This document shows positions 42,246 through 51,422 of a stretch of DNA of 64,000 nt, in pieces. How positions within the stretch are numbered: the first letter of the stretch is position 1; the number at the start of each line of letters is the position of its first letter. The DNA comes from an uncultured Oscillibacter sp. (lineage in GTDB: Bacteria; Bacillota; Clostridia; Oscillospirales; Oscillospiraceae), in NCBI GenBank assembly GCA_947644365.1, contig CANRYZ010000002.1, positions 1-64,000 on the forward strand, written 5' to 3'. The notes below the pieces were generated by a model. That model searched no databases. It saw only the letters and a list, made by a program, of their open reading frames with translations, and had not been told where the DNA came from. Position numbers and translations under genes: made by a program.

Positions 42246-43460
42246 TCAGTCCTGGTCGATCCTGAAATCGCCTCTGGCGGCGGCCTCGGCCCGGCGGCGC
42301 TTCTCCGCCGCCAGGGCGTCCAGCACCCCGCCGATGATCTGGTTGGACACCAGGAAGCCCCTGGGTGTCAGGCGCCAGCGGTCCTCCTCGCACACGGCGT
42401 AGCCCGCCTCCCGGCACTCCTCCAGGAAGGGCAGGAAGCACCGGAAGCGGCGGCGGAAGCGGTTTTCAAACTCCCTGGGGTCCAGGCCCCGCGCGGTCCG
42501 CAGGCCCAGCATCAGCCACTCGATGTCCCGGTCCATGGGGGGGATGCGGTCGCTCTCCGACAGCAGGGGGCCGTGCTCCCGCACGCCCCGGATGTAGCCC
42601 TCCAGATCCCTCTCGTAGGCATACCGGGCGCCCCCCAGGTCCGAGTGGGCCCCGGGGCCGAAGCCCATGTACTCCCCCAGGGTCCAGTATTTCAGGTTGT
42701 GCCGGGAGGCGAAGCCCTCCCGGGCGAAGTTGGAGATCTCGTACTGCCTGTACCCCTGGGCCTCCAGGTAGTCCACGGCCCAGAGGTACATCTCCGCCTG
42801 GGCCTCGTCGTCCGGCAGGTCCGCCTCCTCCCTGCGGGCGAAGAGGGGCGTTCCCTCCTCCACCTTCAGCCCGTAGCAGGACAGGTGCTCCGGGCCCAGG
42901 GAGACGGCGGCCTCCAGATTCTGCCTCCACCGCTCCATGGTCTGGCGGGGCAGGCCGTAGATCAGGTCCAGGGAGAGGTTCTGGAAGCCCGCCCGCCGGG
43001 CGCTCTCCACGGCGGCGGCGGTCTGGTCCGCTGTGTGGACCCGGCCGATGTCCCGCAGCTCCTCCCCGCAGGCGGACTGCATCCCCAGGGAGATGCGGTT
43101 GAAGCCCGCCTTCCGCAGGGCCTTCAGGGTCTTCCAGTCCCCGGCGGAGTCGGGGTTGGCCTCCAGGGTGATCTCCGCGTCCTTGGCGGCGCGGTATTTT
43201 TTCAGGATGGTCCTGAGGATTTTCAACAGCCGCCGCTCCCCCAGATAGCTGGGGGTGCCGCCGCCGAAGTACACCGTGTCCGCCAGGTATCCGGCGGCGT
43301 AGGGGGCCAGCTCCGCCAGGTGGGCGCACAGGGCATCGGTGTATTCGTCCATCCGGGCTTCGCCGCAGTCCGGCAGGGAGTAGAAGTCGCAGTATGTACA
43401 CTTCTGTTTGCAGAAGGGGATGTGGACATACAGCCCCAGGGGCTTTCTCTCCGGTCTCAT
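42246..43460 (-). CDS. hemW: HemW-like radical SAM protein
   Basis: A 404-residue radical SAM enzyme. The cluster motif is C17-K-Q-K-C21-T-Y-C24, then YFGGGTPS, NPDS, GMQS and LDLIYGLP as in HemW and unlike true HemN, which has a longer N-terminus. HemW acts as a heme chaperone. GGAGGGATCACCT sets the start at 43460. Promoter: TTGCAA (43520-43515), 17 bp, TATATT (43497-43492), minus strand. Confidence 0.9.
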   Translation of the reverse strand: MRPERKPLGLYVHIPFCKQKCTYCDFYSLPDCGEARMDEYTDALCAHLAELAPYAAGYLADTVYFGGGTPSYLGERRLLKILRTILKKYRAAKDAEITLEANPDSAGDWKTLKALRKAGFNRISLGMQSACGEELRDIGRVHTADQTAAAVESARRAGFQNLSLDLIYGLPRQTMERWRQNLEAAVSLGPEHLSCYGLKVEEGTPLFARREEADLPDDEAQAEMYLWAVDYLEAQGYRQYEISNFAREGFASRHNLKYWTLGEYMGFGPGAHSDLGGARYAYERDLEGYIRGVREHGPLLSESDRIPPMDRDIEWLMLGLRTARGLDPREFENRFRRRFRCFLPFLEECREAGYAVCEEDRWRLTPRGFLVSNQIIGGVLDALAAEKRRRAEAAARGDFRIDQD

Positions 43461-43586
43461 AGGTGATCCCTCCAAAGTTTGCTGTGACAACAATATACCT
43501 CTTTCCGCCGCCGTTTGCAAGAACGCATATTCGGCGGCGGTTCGGGAGACACTAGGGGAAATCTTCCGGAAGAGAGGGATTTCCCC

Positions 43587-44027
43587 ATGGATCTGTCACC
43601 CCAGGAGTATCAGCAGTATGTCAAGCAGCGGGCCCAGAAGTCCCCGCTGGCGAAGAATGTGGCCCTGGCCTTTGCCCTCGGCGGATTGATCTGCGTGCTG
43701 GGCCAGCTGATCCAGAACGGCTGGGCCGCGGCCGGCCTGAGCCAGGAGGACGCGGGCACCGCCACCTCCTGCTCCCTGGTATTGATTTCCGCCCTGCTGA
43801 CAGGGCTGAACCTGTACAACAAGATCGCCCGCTTCGGCGGCGCGGGAACGCTGGTGCCTATCACCGGCTTCGCCAACGCCGTGGTGTCCCCGGCCATCGA
43901 CTTCAAGAGCGAGGGCATTGTCACCGGCATGGCGGCCAAGATGTTCCTGGTGGCGGGGCCTGTGATCGTGTTCGGCACGCTGGCCAGTGTGGTGTACGGC
44001 ATCGTGCTGATGCTGATGGGCGGATAG
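43587..44027 (+). CDS. spoVAC: Stage V sporulation protein AC
   Basis: A 146-residue membrane protein with four to five helices. It has family features LNLYNKIARFGGAGTLVPITGFANAV and SPAIDFKSEG. SpoVAC forms the inner spore-membrane channel that moves dipicolinate with SpoVAD and SpoVAE. Here it is alone; the usual spoVAD-spoVAEb neighbours are missing. A weak forespore-type promoter (GCATATT, 16 bp, GACACTA at 43528-43557) may precede it. This supports a spore-forming host. Confidence 0.9.
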   Translation: MDLSPQEYQQYVKQRAQKSPLAKNVALAFALGGLICVLGQLIQNGWAAAGLSQEDAGTATSCSLVLISALLTGLNLYNKIARFGGAGTLVPITGFANAVVSPAIDFKSEGIVTGMAAKMFLVAGPVIVFGTLASVVYGIVLMLMGG

Positions 44028-44081
44028 GGCGCTTCTCCGCCGGTACACTTTTCGCCCGCTGTTCCGTCTCCCCCGGCGCTG

Positions 44082-44149
44082 TTGACCTCCGATTCGTCCT
44101 GTGATATACTTCTCCCGCCGGCGCCCAAAAACCGGACGCCGGCGGGAGG
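44082..44149 (+). promoter_or_regulatory. Promoter and ribosome-site hairpin of the hydrolase gene
   Basis: TTGACC (44082-44087), 17 bp, TATACT (44105-44110) with extended TGA. The leader then forms a 12 bp perfect stem CTCCCGCCGGCG / CGCCGGCGGGAG (44112-44123 and 44137-44148). The only ribosome site before the ATG, GGGAGG (44144-44149), lies within its 3' arm. Confidence 0.7.
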
Positions 44150-44159
44150 CTTTGCTGAG

Positions 44160-45070
44160 ATGAAAACGCTTTGGAAGATCCTGAAATATACCGGGATCGC
44201 CCTGCTGACCGCGGCGGCCCTGCTGACGGTCCTGGTGGTCCGCATTTTTACTGCGCCCATGGCGCCCAAAAACTACACGGAGAAGGTGGCGGCCGGCGGG
44301 GAGATCGAAGCCAGGTATCTGGCCATGGGCGGCTTCCGGGTGAATCACACCCAGGCGGAGGCTCCCGGCGACTGGAAAAAATTTCACATATGGTATCCGG
44401 CGGCGCTGGAGGAGGGCGGGGAGCCGTACCCGGCGGTGGTATTGGTCAACGGCACCGGAGTGGGGGCCTCCCGCTACAAGGCGGTGTTCCGGCATCTGGC
44501 CTCCTGGGGCTTCATCGTCCTGGGGACCGAGGACCCCAGCACCTGTACCGGGGACTCCGCCGACGCCGCTCTGGCCTATCTGCTGGAGGAGAACGAAAAT
44601 CCGGACAGTGTGTTTTTCGGAATGGTGGACGTGGATCGGATCGGCATCTCCGGTCACTCCCAGGGGGCGTGGGCGTGTTCAACGCCGTGGGCCAGCGGGA
44701 GCACGGCGGGATGTACGCCTGCGCCGTCAGCCTCTCCCCCACCGAGTGGGCGGTGGCCGCGGCGCTGGGCATGGAGTACGATCCCTATCAAATGGCTGTT
44801 CCCACCCTGATTTTGGCGGCGGAGGAGAACGACGTCATCACCCCGGAGGGCGTAAAGGGACTTTTTGACGCAGTGGGCGCGGACCGGGTCTCCGCCCTGA
44901 GGACCGGCGCGGGACACGGGGAGATGCTGTACTGCGGGGACGGATATGTGACCGCCTGGTTCATGTGGCATCTGCAAGACGACGGGGTGGCGGCCGGGGC
45001 CTTTACCGGAGAAGGGGCGGAGCTCAGGAACAACCCCCTCTACCGGGACGTCCGCATCGGCCTGTCATAG
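44160..45070 (+). pseudogene. Alpha/beta hydrolase interrupted by a frameshift
   Basis: An N-terminal membrane anchor (about 8-27) is followed by an alpha/beta hydrolase with oxyanion segment VVLVNGTGVG and nucleophile elbow GHSQG. Directly after the elbow the frame breaks at a five-G run (44663-44667). Adding one G restores GHSQGGVGVFNAVG and continuous homology-like sequence to 45070, including the likely acid (EENDVITPEG) and histidine (GAGHGEML). The gene is either truly broken or one base was lost in sequencing. Intact length would be about 303 residues; substrate unknown. Confidence 0.8.
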
Positions 45071-45074
45071 CGGG

Positions 45075-45103
45075 AAAAGGAGGCGCTCAGGCGCCTCCTT
45101 TTT
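45075..45103. terminator. Bidirectional terminator
   Basis: An 8 bp GGAGGCGC / GCGCCTCC stem preceded by AAAA and followed by TTTTT. Confidence 0.8.
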
Positions 45104-45139
45104 AATGGGCAATTGGGGAAATTCCGGGCAACGCGCCGC

Positions 45140-46489
45140 CTACTTCTCCTCCTTGGGCAAAATCAGGTTCAAAACCACCGCCATCAGCGTGGCGATGACC
45201 ACCGGGGACTTGCCGAAGATCATGGTGAAGCTGTCCGGAAACTGGCTCAGGGAGGCGCTGGCCTGGGAGATGCCCACGCCCAGGGCCGCGGAGAGGCCCA
45301 CGATGGTGGTGTTCCGGGCCGTCAGGTCCTGGGAGGCGATGAGGCGCATACCCGTCATGGCGATGGTGGAGAACACGGTGATGGTGGCTCCCCCCAGCAC
45401 GCACTGGGGGATGGTGGTCAGCACCGCCGCGAATTTGGGGGAGACTCCCGCCAGCAGCAGAAACGCCCCCGTCAGGGTGAACACCGTCCGGTTCACGACC
45501 TTGTTGGTGGTGACGATGCCCACGTTCTGGGAGTAGGTGGCCGTGGGCAGGCCGCCGAAGAGGGCCGCCAGGATGTTGGCCGCGCCGTAGGCGATGATGC
45601 CCCCCTGGAGCTCGCCGTCCGTGGGGTCCCGGTCCAGGCCGCCCACGGTGGTGGCGGTGAAGTCGCCGATGGCCTGGATGGCGTTGATGGCGAAGAGGAG
45701 CCCCAACGCCACGCAGGAGGGCAGGTCGAAGCTGACGCCGAAGTGCAGGAAACGGGGCAGGGAAAACCAGGCGGCGTCCCCCACGTCGGCAAAGCTCACC
45801 ATGCCGAAGCAAAGGGCCGCAATGTAGCCAAGGGCCATGCCCAGCAGGATGGAGGCCAGCCTGCACACGCCCCGCCCCTTGTTGTTCAGCACCATCACCG
45901 CCGCCAGGGTCAGTATGGCGATGAGCCAGTTCTGCCAGGAGCCGTACACCATGGCCTCCGGCAGGCCCTTGGCCATGACGGACTCGTAGGTGTTCCCCGT
46001 GCCGCCGGCCATGTAGTTGATGGCGGTGGGATAGAGAGACAATCCGATGGTAAACACCACCGTGCCGGTGATTACCGGCGGGAACAGCAGCCGGATCTTC
46101 TTGACAAACAGTCCCACCAGAATGGCCACCGCGCCGCCCACCAGCATGGCCCCGGCAATGGCGGACACGCCGCCGCCGGAGGCGGCGATGGCCTGCATGC
46201 TGGGGAGGTACGCGAAGCTCACGCCCAGGATCACCGGCAGGCCGGAGCCGAACCGCCCCCCGATGGGGAACAGCTGGAGCAGGGTGGACACGGCGGACAT
46301 CACCAGGGACGCCTGGATCAGCAGCACCCGGTCCGCCTGGCTGAGGCCGATGGCCCCGGCGATGATGATGGGGGGCGTGACGCAGCCCACGATCATGGCC
46401 ACCAGGTGCTGGAGGGCCAGGGAGACCGAGGCGCCCCAGGGCGGCCTTCCGTGAAACTGAAACAGCGCGCGGGAATCAGAGGGGGGCAT
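45140..46489 (-). CDS. NCS2 family nucleobase permease (xanthine/uric acid type)
   Basis: A 449-residue transporter with about 14 membrane segments. The NCS2 signature is SQNVGIVTTNKVVNR, and QAIGDFTATTVGGLDRDP marks the substrate-site helix of purine members. Proton symport of xanthine or uric acid is likely. Two ATGs are possible (46495 and 46489); AGGAGAG is only 3 nt from the first and 9 nt from the second, so 46489 is used. Confidence 0.87.
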   Translation of the reverse strand: MPPSDSRALFQFHGRPPWGASVSLALQHLVAMIVGCVTPPIIIAGAIGLSQADRVLLIQASLVMSAVSTLLQLFPIGGRFGSGLPVILGVSFAYLPSMQAIAASGGGVSAIAGAMLVGGAVAILVGLFVKKIRLLFPPVITGTVVFTIGLSLYPTAINYMAGGTGNTYESVMAKGLPEAMVYGSWQNWLIAILTLAAVMVLNNKGRGVCRLASILLGMALGYIAALCFGMVSFADVGDAAWFSLPRFLHFGVSFDLPSCVALGLLFAINAIQAIGDFTATTVGGLDRDPTDGELQGGIIAYGAANILAALFGGLPTATYSQNVGIVTTNKVVNRTVFTLTGAFLLLAGVSPKFAAVLTTIPQCVLGGATITVFSTIAMTGMRLIASQDLTARNTTIVGLSAALGVGISQASASLSQFPDSFTMIFGKSPVVIATLMAVVLNLILPKEEK

Positions 46490-46529
46490 AAGCATACTCT
46501 CCTTTTCTATTTCTATCTCACTGTATTCC

Positions 46530-46573
46530 ATTATACCATCGGTCCCCAGAAAAGCAAGGAAAGGTCGACCTTT
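46530..46573 (-). promoter_or_regulatory. Permease promoter with 14 bp palindrome
   Basis: On the minus strand TTGCTT (46557-46552), 16 bp, TATAAT (46535-46530) with extended TGG. A perfect palindrome AAAGGTCGACCTTT (46560-46573) abuts the -35 box and lies between this gene and the divergent MATE gene. Confidence 0.65.
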
Positions 46574-46643
46574 TCCCGGCGCTCTTATGTACAATAATGG
46601 GACATACCTTTGTGGAAACTCCCCATACCGCCGGAAGAACCGC

Positions 46644-46672
46644 TTGCCAATTTCCCTCCGCTGGAGTATACT
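46644..46672 (+). promoter_or_regulatory. Promoter of the MATE gene
   Basis: TTGCCA (46644-46649), 17 bp, TATACT (46667-46672). Confidence 0.65.
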
Positions 46673-46726
46673 CTTCCCATCATGCCCGCGGCGCCCGACG
46701 CCGCGGCGGAGGGAGGTGCCGGGCGG

Positions 46727-48103
46727 ATGATCCGGGAGAGAGGATTTTACCGGGCGTTTTTCGCGCTGGCGCTGTCCCTGGCCCTCCAGAACCTGCTGAC
46801 CTTCGGCGTGAACCTGATGGACACGGTGATGCTGGGGCGGTACAGCCAGGACGCCATGAGCGGCGTGAGCCTGTGCAACCAGGTGCAGTTTCTGCTCCAG
46901 ATGCTGGTGACGGGCGCCGGGGAGGGGGCCGTGGTGCTGGGGGCGCAATACTGGGGCAAACGCAGGCTGGAGCCCATCCCCCATATCATCGGCGTGGCGC
47001 TGCGGTTCGGGGGAGCCCTGGCGGCGGCGCTGTTCGTCCTGGTGCTGCTGGCCCCGGAGCCGCTGCTGCGCCTGCTGTCCAACGAGGAGGCCGTCATCTC
47101 CCAGGGCGCGCGGTACTTTCAGATCATCTGCTTTACATATGTGATTTTCACCGTCACCAACATTCTGGTGGCCTCCCTGCGGTCCGTGGGCGTCGTGAAG
47201 ATCGGCTACGCCGTGGCCTTTTCCACCCTGTGCATCAACGTCTGTCTGAATTATCTTCTGATCTATGGCCGCTGCGGCTTCCCGGAGCTGGGAGTCCGGG
47301 GGGCGGCCATCGCCACCCTGGTTTCCCGGTGCGTGGAGCTTTTGATCGTGGTCTGGTTCCTGAAATACCGGGAGAACCGGCTGAACCTGACGCTGAAAAA
47401 ACTGCTGTTCATCGACAGGAGCTATATCCGGGACTACGGCCGCGTCTCCGGGCCGGTGCTGGTGAACCAGGCCATGTGGGGCGTGGCCCAGATGGTGCAG
47501 ACCGGCATCCTGGGCCACCTGGGCGGAGACGTGACGGCGGCCAACGCCATCGCCGTGCAGGTCTATCAGGTCCTCTCGGTGGTGGCCTACGGCGCGGCCT
47601 CCGCCTCCGGCATTGTGGTGGGAAAGACCGTCGGCGGCGGGCGGCGGGAGGAGCTGCGGCCCCTGGTAGCCACCCTCCAGGCGCTGTTCGTGGCGATTGG
47701 CCTGCTCTCCGGCGGGGCCATCTTCCTGCTGCGGCGGCCCGTTCTGGCGGCCTTCGGCGGGGCATTGACGGCCCGGGCCCGGGCGCTGGCCATGCGCTTC
47801 ATGGCAATCATCGCCCTGACCACGGTGGGTACGTCCTACCAGATGGCCTGTGACAACGGCATCATCCGGGGCGGCGGGGACACGGCCTTCAGCGCCCGGA
47901 TGAACCTTGTGAGCATGTGGGGCGTGGTGGTACCCCTGTCGGCCATGGCGGCCTTCTGGTGGGCGTGGCCCCCGGCGGCGGTGTTCTTCCTGCTCAAGTG
48001 GGACCAGCTCTATAAGATCATCCCCGTGGCCCTCCGGCTGCGCAGCTGGAAGTGGGTCAAAAGCGTCACCCGCCCGGAGGGCGGAGAGGAGGAGACGGTA
48101 TGA
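46727..48103 (+). CDS. MATE family efflux transporter
   Basis: A 458-residue protein with 12 predicted helices in two MatE halves (about 12-170 and 235-400). Family features include LMDTVMLGRYS near the N-terminus, LNYLLIYG, and in the second half NAIAVQVYQVLSV and GIIRGGGDT. It exports cationic drugs or metabolites using a Na+ or H+ gradient. GGGAGGTG sets the ATG at 46727. The stop overlaps the next start (ATGA), so the two genes are coupled. Confidence 0.88.
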   Translation: MIRERGFYRAFFALALSLALQNLLTFGVNLMDTVMLGRYSQDAMSGVSLCNQVQFLLQMLVTGAGEGAVVLGAQYWGKRRLEPIPHIIGVALRFGGALAAALFVLVLLAPEPLLRLLSNEEAVISQGARYFQIICFTYVIFTVTNILVASLRSVGVVKIGYAVAFSTLCINVCLNYLLIYGRCGFPELGVRGAAIATLVSRCVELLIVVWFLKYRENRLNLTLKKLLFIDRSYIRDYGRVSGPVLVNQAMWGVAQMVQTGILGHLGGDVTAANAIAVQVYQVLSVVAYGAASASGIVVGKTVGGGRREELRPLVATLQALFVAIGLLSGGAIFLLRRPVLAAFGGALTARARALAMRFMAIIALTTVGTSYQMACDNGIIRGGGDTAFSARMNLVSMWGVVVPLSAMAAFWWAWPPAAVFFLLKWDQLYKIIPVALRLRSWKWVKSVTRPEGGEEETV

Positions 48104-49020
48104 GGCTTGCCATCAAGACCTGCACGCTGGATATGCCCTATGAGGAGATGCTGGACTTCTGCGTGCGGGAGGGAATTCAGGCCCTGGAGATCGGCACGGG
48201 CAACTGGTCCGCCGCCCCCCACGCGGACCTGGAGGGCCTGCTGGATTCAAAGGCCGCCCGGAACCGCTGGCTGGACGCCCAGCGGCGGCGGGGGCTGGAC
48301 CTCTGCGCCCTGAACTGCTCCGGCAATCCCCTGGCCTATGCCCGGGACTGGGACGTGACGGTGAAGACCTTCCGCCTGGCGGAGCGGCTGGGGGTGCGGA
48401 AGATCGTGATGATGAGCGGCCTGCCCGCCGGGTGCCCCGGGGACCGCACGCCGGTGTGGATCACCGCCTCCTGGCCGCCGGAGACCCAGGCGGTCCTGGA
48501 CTACCAGTGGAACGAGGTCGCCATCCCCCGGTGGCGGGAGCTGGCGCGGTGCGCGGCGGAGTGCGGCGTGGAGCGCCTGGCCCTGGAGAACCACGGGATG
48601 CAGCTGGTGTACAACCCGGAGACGCTGCTGCGCCTGCGGGCGGAGGTGGGCCCCATCGTGGGCATGAATCTGGACCCCTCCCACCTCTTCTGGATGGGGG
48701 GAGACCCCGTGGAGGCCGCCCGGGTCCTGGGGGAGCGCGGTGCCCTCTATCACATCCACGGCAAGGACGCCCGGCCGGAGCGGCGGATGAGCGGTCCCAA
48801 CGGAATGCTGGACGCCAAGCCCATCGCCGCCTTCCGGGACCGGGCGTGGAACTATGTGGCGGTGGGCTCCGGCCACGGAGCCCAGTGGTGGCGGGAGTTT
48901 TTTTCCGTGGCGCGGATGAGCGGCTATGACGGCGACGTGGCACTGGAGATGGAGGACTTGACCATGCCCATGCTGGAGGGGCACCTGGCCTCCCTGCGGA
49001 CGCTGCGGGACGCCCTTTGA
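48100..49020 (+). CDS. Sugar phosphate isomerase/epimerase family protein
   Basis: A 306-residue xylose-isomerase-like TIM barrel. Metal-site elements are ALEIGTGNW, ALENHGMQLV, GMNLDPSHLFW, YHIHGKDA and a late ALEMED. The pattern fits sugar or inositol epimerases/isomerases but not a single named enzyme. It is translated in a 4 nt overlap with the MATE gene, followed 15 bp later by a small membrane protein. IolE at 3227 shares the fold but little sequence. Confidence 0.78.
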   Translation: MRLAIKTCTLDMPYEEMLDFCVREGIQALEIGTGNWSAAPHADLEGLLDSKAARNRWLDAQRRRGLDLCALNCSGNPLAYARDWDVTVKTFRLAERLGVRKIVMMSGLPAGCPGDRTPVWITASWPPETQAVLDYQWNEVAIPRWRELARCAAECGVERLALENHGMQLVYNPETLLRLRAEVGPIVGMNLDPSHLFWMGGDPVEAARVLGERGALYHIHGKDARPERRMSGPNGMLDAKPIAAFRDRAWNYVAVGSGHGAQWWREFFSVARMSGYDGDVALEMEDLTMPMLEGHLASLRTLRDAL

Positions 49021-49035
49021 GAGAGGAGAGGCATC

Positions 49036-49356
49036 ATGTTTGGACGGAAGAAAAGCGAACGGGCCCCGGAGGAGCGGCCCTCCCCCAGCCGGCAGAGCCG
49101 GGCGGGGCTGTACGCCATGTGCGGGCTGTACCTGGGGTATCTGTTCTTTCAGCTGATCGACCCCTATTTTACGCCGGGAGCGCCCCGGCCCGCCCTCCAT
49201 ATGCTGGTGCTGGGGGCGGTGGTCCTGGGCGGCGGCGCGCTGGCGCTGCTGTTCCTGGCCTGGCGGATCTACTGGACGCCCGCCCCCCAGGACCCGGAGG
49301 AGGCGGCCCTGCCGGAGGAGGCGGAGGAGCCCGGGGAACCGGATGAAGAGACGTAA
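49036..49356 (+). CDS. Small two-helix membrane protein, unknown
   Basis: A 106-residue protein. The charged N-terminus (residues 1-22) is followed by two membrane helices (about 26-45 and 56-80) and a strongly acidic tail rich in Glu and Pro. No family recognised. GAGAGGAGAGG precedes the ATG, 15 bp after the isomerase stop. It is the last gene before a strong terminator, in a MATE-isomerase-membrane protein transcript. Confidence 0.6.
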   Translation: MFGRKKSERAPEERPSPSRQSRAGLYAMCGLYLGYLFFQLIDPYFTPGAPRPALHMLVLGAVVLGGGALALLFLAWRIYWTPAPQDPEEAALPEEAEEPGEPDEET

Positions 49357-49396
49357 AGAGAGCCCCGGCCCTGTTCTCAGGGCCGGGGCTCTCTTT
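49355..49396. terminator. Bidirectional terminator
   Basis: An 18 bp perfect stem with GAGAGCCCCGGCCCT / AGGGCCGGGGCTCTC core and A/T flanks, between convergent transcripts. Confidence 0.93.
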
Positions 49397-49431
49397 TGGA
49401 AAATTGGAAAATCGGGTGGGACAGGAGGGAT

Positions 49432-51348
49432 TTACGCCAGGCCGTTGAGGCTCTTAAAGAGGCTTTCGGCGTCGGCGGAGGCCACCAGCTTGTCGGTGTC
49501 CTCGTCGGTGGAGGCGATGGCCACAATGCGGCCCAGCACCTCCAGGTGCTCCTCGCCCTTGGCGGCGATGCCCACCACCAGCTTCACCTTGTCGCCGTTC
49601 CAGTCGATGCCGTCGGGGTAGGTCATGACCACCACGCCGGTGCGCTTGATGAGGGGCTTGACGTCGTTGGTGCCGTGGGGAATGGCCACGTGGCTGCCGA
49701 TGGCCACGGAGAAGCTGGCCTCCCGGTCCAGCATACCCTGGATATAGGCCTCGTCCACATAGCCGCTGTCCACCATCAGCCTGCCGCAGGCCCGGATGGC
49801 CTCCTCGGGGGTGACGGGGGCGCAGCCCAGAATGATGTTCTTCTCCTCCAGCAGAGTGCCGGCGGGGGCGGCCTCCTCGGCCTGGGGGGCCTCCTCAGGG
49901 GCGGCGGCGGGGACCTCGGCGGGGGCGGGGGCGGCGGCGCCCTTTTGGGCCTCCAGGAGCTCCTGCACCAGCACGTCGTACTCCGGTGCGCCCATGAAGT
50001 TTTTAATGGGGATGATCCGGGCCTGGGGGGCGCGCTGGGCGGCCCGGCCGGAGAGCTCATGGTGGGTCACCACGATCTGGCAGTCCCCGGGGATCTCGCT
50101 GACGGGGTGGTGGATGACCTCAATGCCGGTAACGCCGGCGTCCTTGAGCTTGTTGCGGACCATGGTGGCGCCCATGGCGGAGGAGCCCATGCCCGCGTCG
50201 CAGGCGAAGACGATCTTGCGCACGTCCCTGGCGTCCACGGCGGCGCCGGTGGAGGCGGCGGGAACGGCCTGGCCCTTGCTGGCGGCCTTACTGGCGGCCA
50301 CCTGGGCCTGGGCCTCGGCCAGGCTGGCGTCCTTGCCGAAGAATTTCAGCAGGAAGGCGGAGATGACGAAGCTCACCACGGCGGCCACGGCGATGCCCGC
50401 GACGTTGGCGAAGTAACCGCCCTTGGGGGTCATGAGCATCTCGGCGATGATGGAGCCGGGGGAGGCCGCAGCCACCAGGCCGCCGCCCAGGGCGGAGAGG
50501 GTGAAGATGCCGCAGATGTTGCCGATCATGGGCCCCAGGATGACGATGGGGTTCATGAGGACATAGGGGAAGTAGATCTCGTGGATGCCGCCCACGAACT
50601 GGATGATGGCCGCGGCGCCGGCGGAGGAGCGGGTCTCCCCCTTGCCGGCCAGACAGTAGGCCAGCAGCAGCCCCAGGCCGGGGCCCGGGTTGGACTCGAT
50701 CATGAACAGAATGGACTTGCCGACCTCCAGGGCCTCGGCGGTGCCGATGGGGGTGAACACGCCGTGGTTGATGGCGTTGTTCAGGAAGAGCACCTTGGCG
50801 GGCTCCACCAGCACGGCGGTGAGGGGCAGCAGGCTGTGGTCCACCAGGAAGCCCACGCCCGCGCCCAGCACGTCGGTGATCTTTACGCAGGCGGGGCCGA
50901 TGACAAAGATGGACAGCACAGCCAGGATGCCGCCGATGATGCCCACGGAGAAGTTGTTGACCACCATCTCAAAGCCGGCGGGAATGTGGCCTTCCATTTT
51001 CTCGTCAAACTTCTTGATGCACCAGCCGCCCAGGGGGCCGCAGATCATGGCGCCGATGAACATGGTGCTGTCGGTGGAGGCGATGGCGCCCAGGGTGGCC
51101 AGGGCGCCGGCCACGGCCCCCTTCTGGCCGCCCACGGCCCTGCCGCCGGTGTAGCCGATGAGGATGGGCAGCAGGTAGGACAGCATGGGCCCGACCATCT
51201 TGTTGATGGTCTCGGCGGGCCCCCACTTGCCCAGCCACCCGTCGGGGATAAACAGGGCGGCGATGAGGCCCCAGGCGATGAAGGCCCCGATGTTGGGCAT
51301 CACCATGCCGCTGAGGAACCGTCCGAATTTTTGAACGCGCTCTTTCAT
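49432..51348 (-). CDS. mtlA: Mannitol PTS transporter, EIICBA
   Basis: A 638-residue three-domain permease. IIC (1-340) has eight or so helices and the GIHE motif (254-257). IIB has the phospho-cysteine C383 in FACDAGMGSSAMGA. An Ala/Pro/Glu-rich linker (about 468-498) leads to IIA with phospho-histidine H558 in SHVAIPHGT. It imports mannitol as mannitol-1-phosphate, the substrate of MtlD at 54478. It is last in the deoR-ptsH-ptsI-mtlA order. All phosphorylation sites are intact. Confidence 0.94.
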   Translation of the reverse strand: MKERVQKFGRFLSGMVMPNIGAFIAWGLIAALFIPDGWLGKWGPAETINKMVGPMLSYLLPILIGYTGGRAVGGQKGAVAGALATLGAIASTDSTMFIGAMICGPLGGWCIKKFDEKMEGHIPAGFEMVVNNFSVGIIGGILAVLSIFVIGPACVKITDVLGAGVGFLVDHSLLPLTAVLVEPAKVLFLNNAINHGVFTPIGTAEALEVGKSILFMIESNPGPGLGLLLAYCLAGKGETRSSAGAAAIIQFVGGIHEIYFPYVLMNPIVILGPMIGNICGIFTLSALGGGLVAAASPGSIIAEMLMTPKGGYFANVAGIAVAAVVSFVISAFLLKFFGKDASLAEAQAQVAASKAASKGQAVPAASTGAAVDARDVRKIVFACDAGMGSSAMGATMVRNKLKDAGVTGIEVIHHPVSEIPGDCQIVVTHHELSGRAAQRAPQARIIPIKNFMGAPEYDVLVQELLEAQKGAAAPAPAEVPAAAPEEAPQAEEAAPAGTLLEEKNIILGCAPVTPEEAIRACGRLMVDSGYVDEAYIQGMLDREASFSVAIGSHVAIPHGTNDVKPLIKRTGVVVMTYPDGIDWNGDKVKLVVGIAAKGEEHLEVLGRIVAIASTDEDTDKLVASADAESLFKSLNGLA

Positions 51349-51422
51349 GGTTCGCGAATTCCTTTCTCTATGGATTGTGTCGGAGCGGGCCGGGAATGGG
51401 TCTCAGCCCGCCCGCGGGGAAC

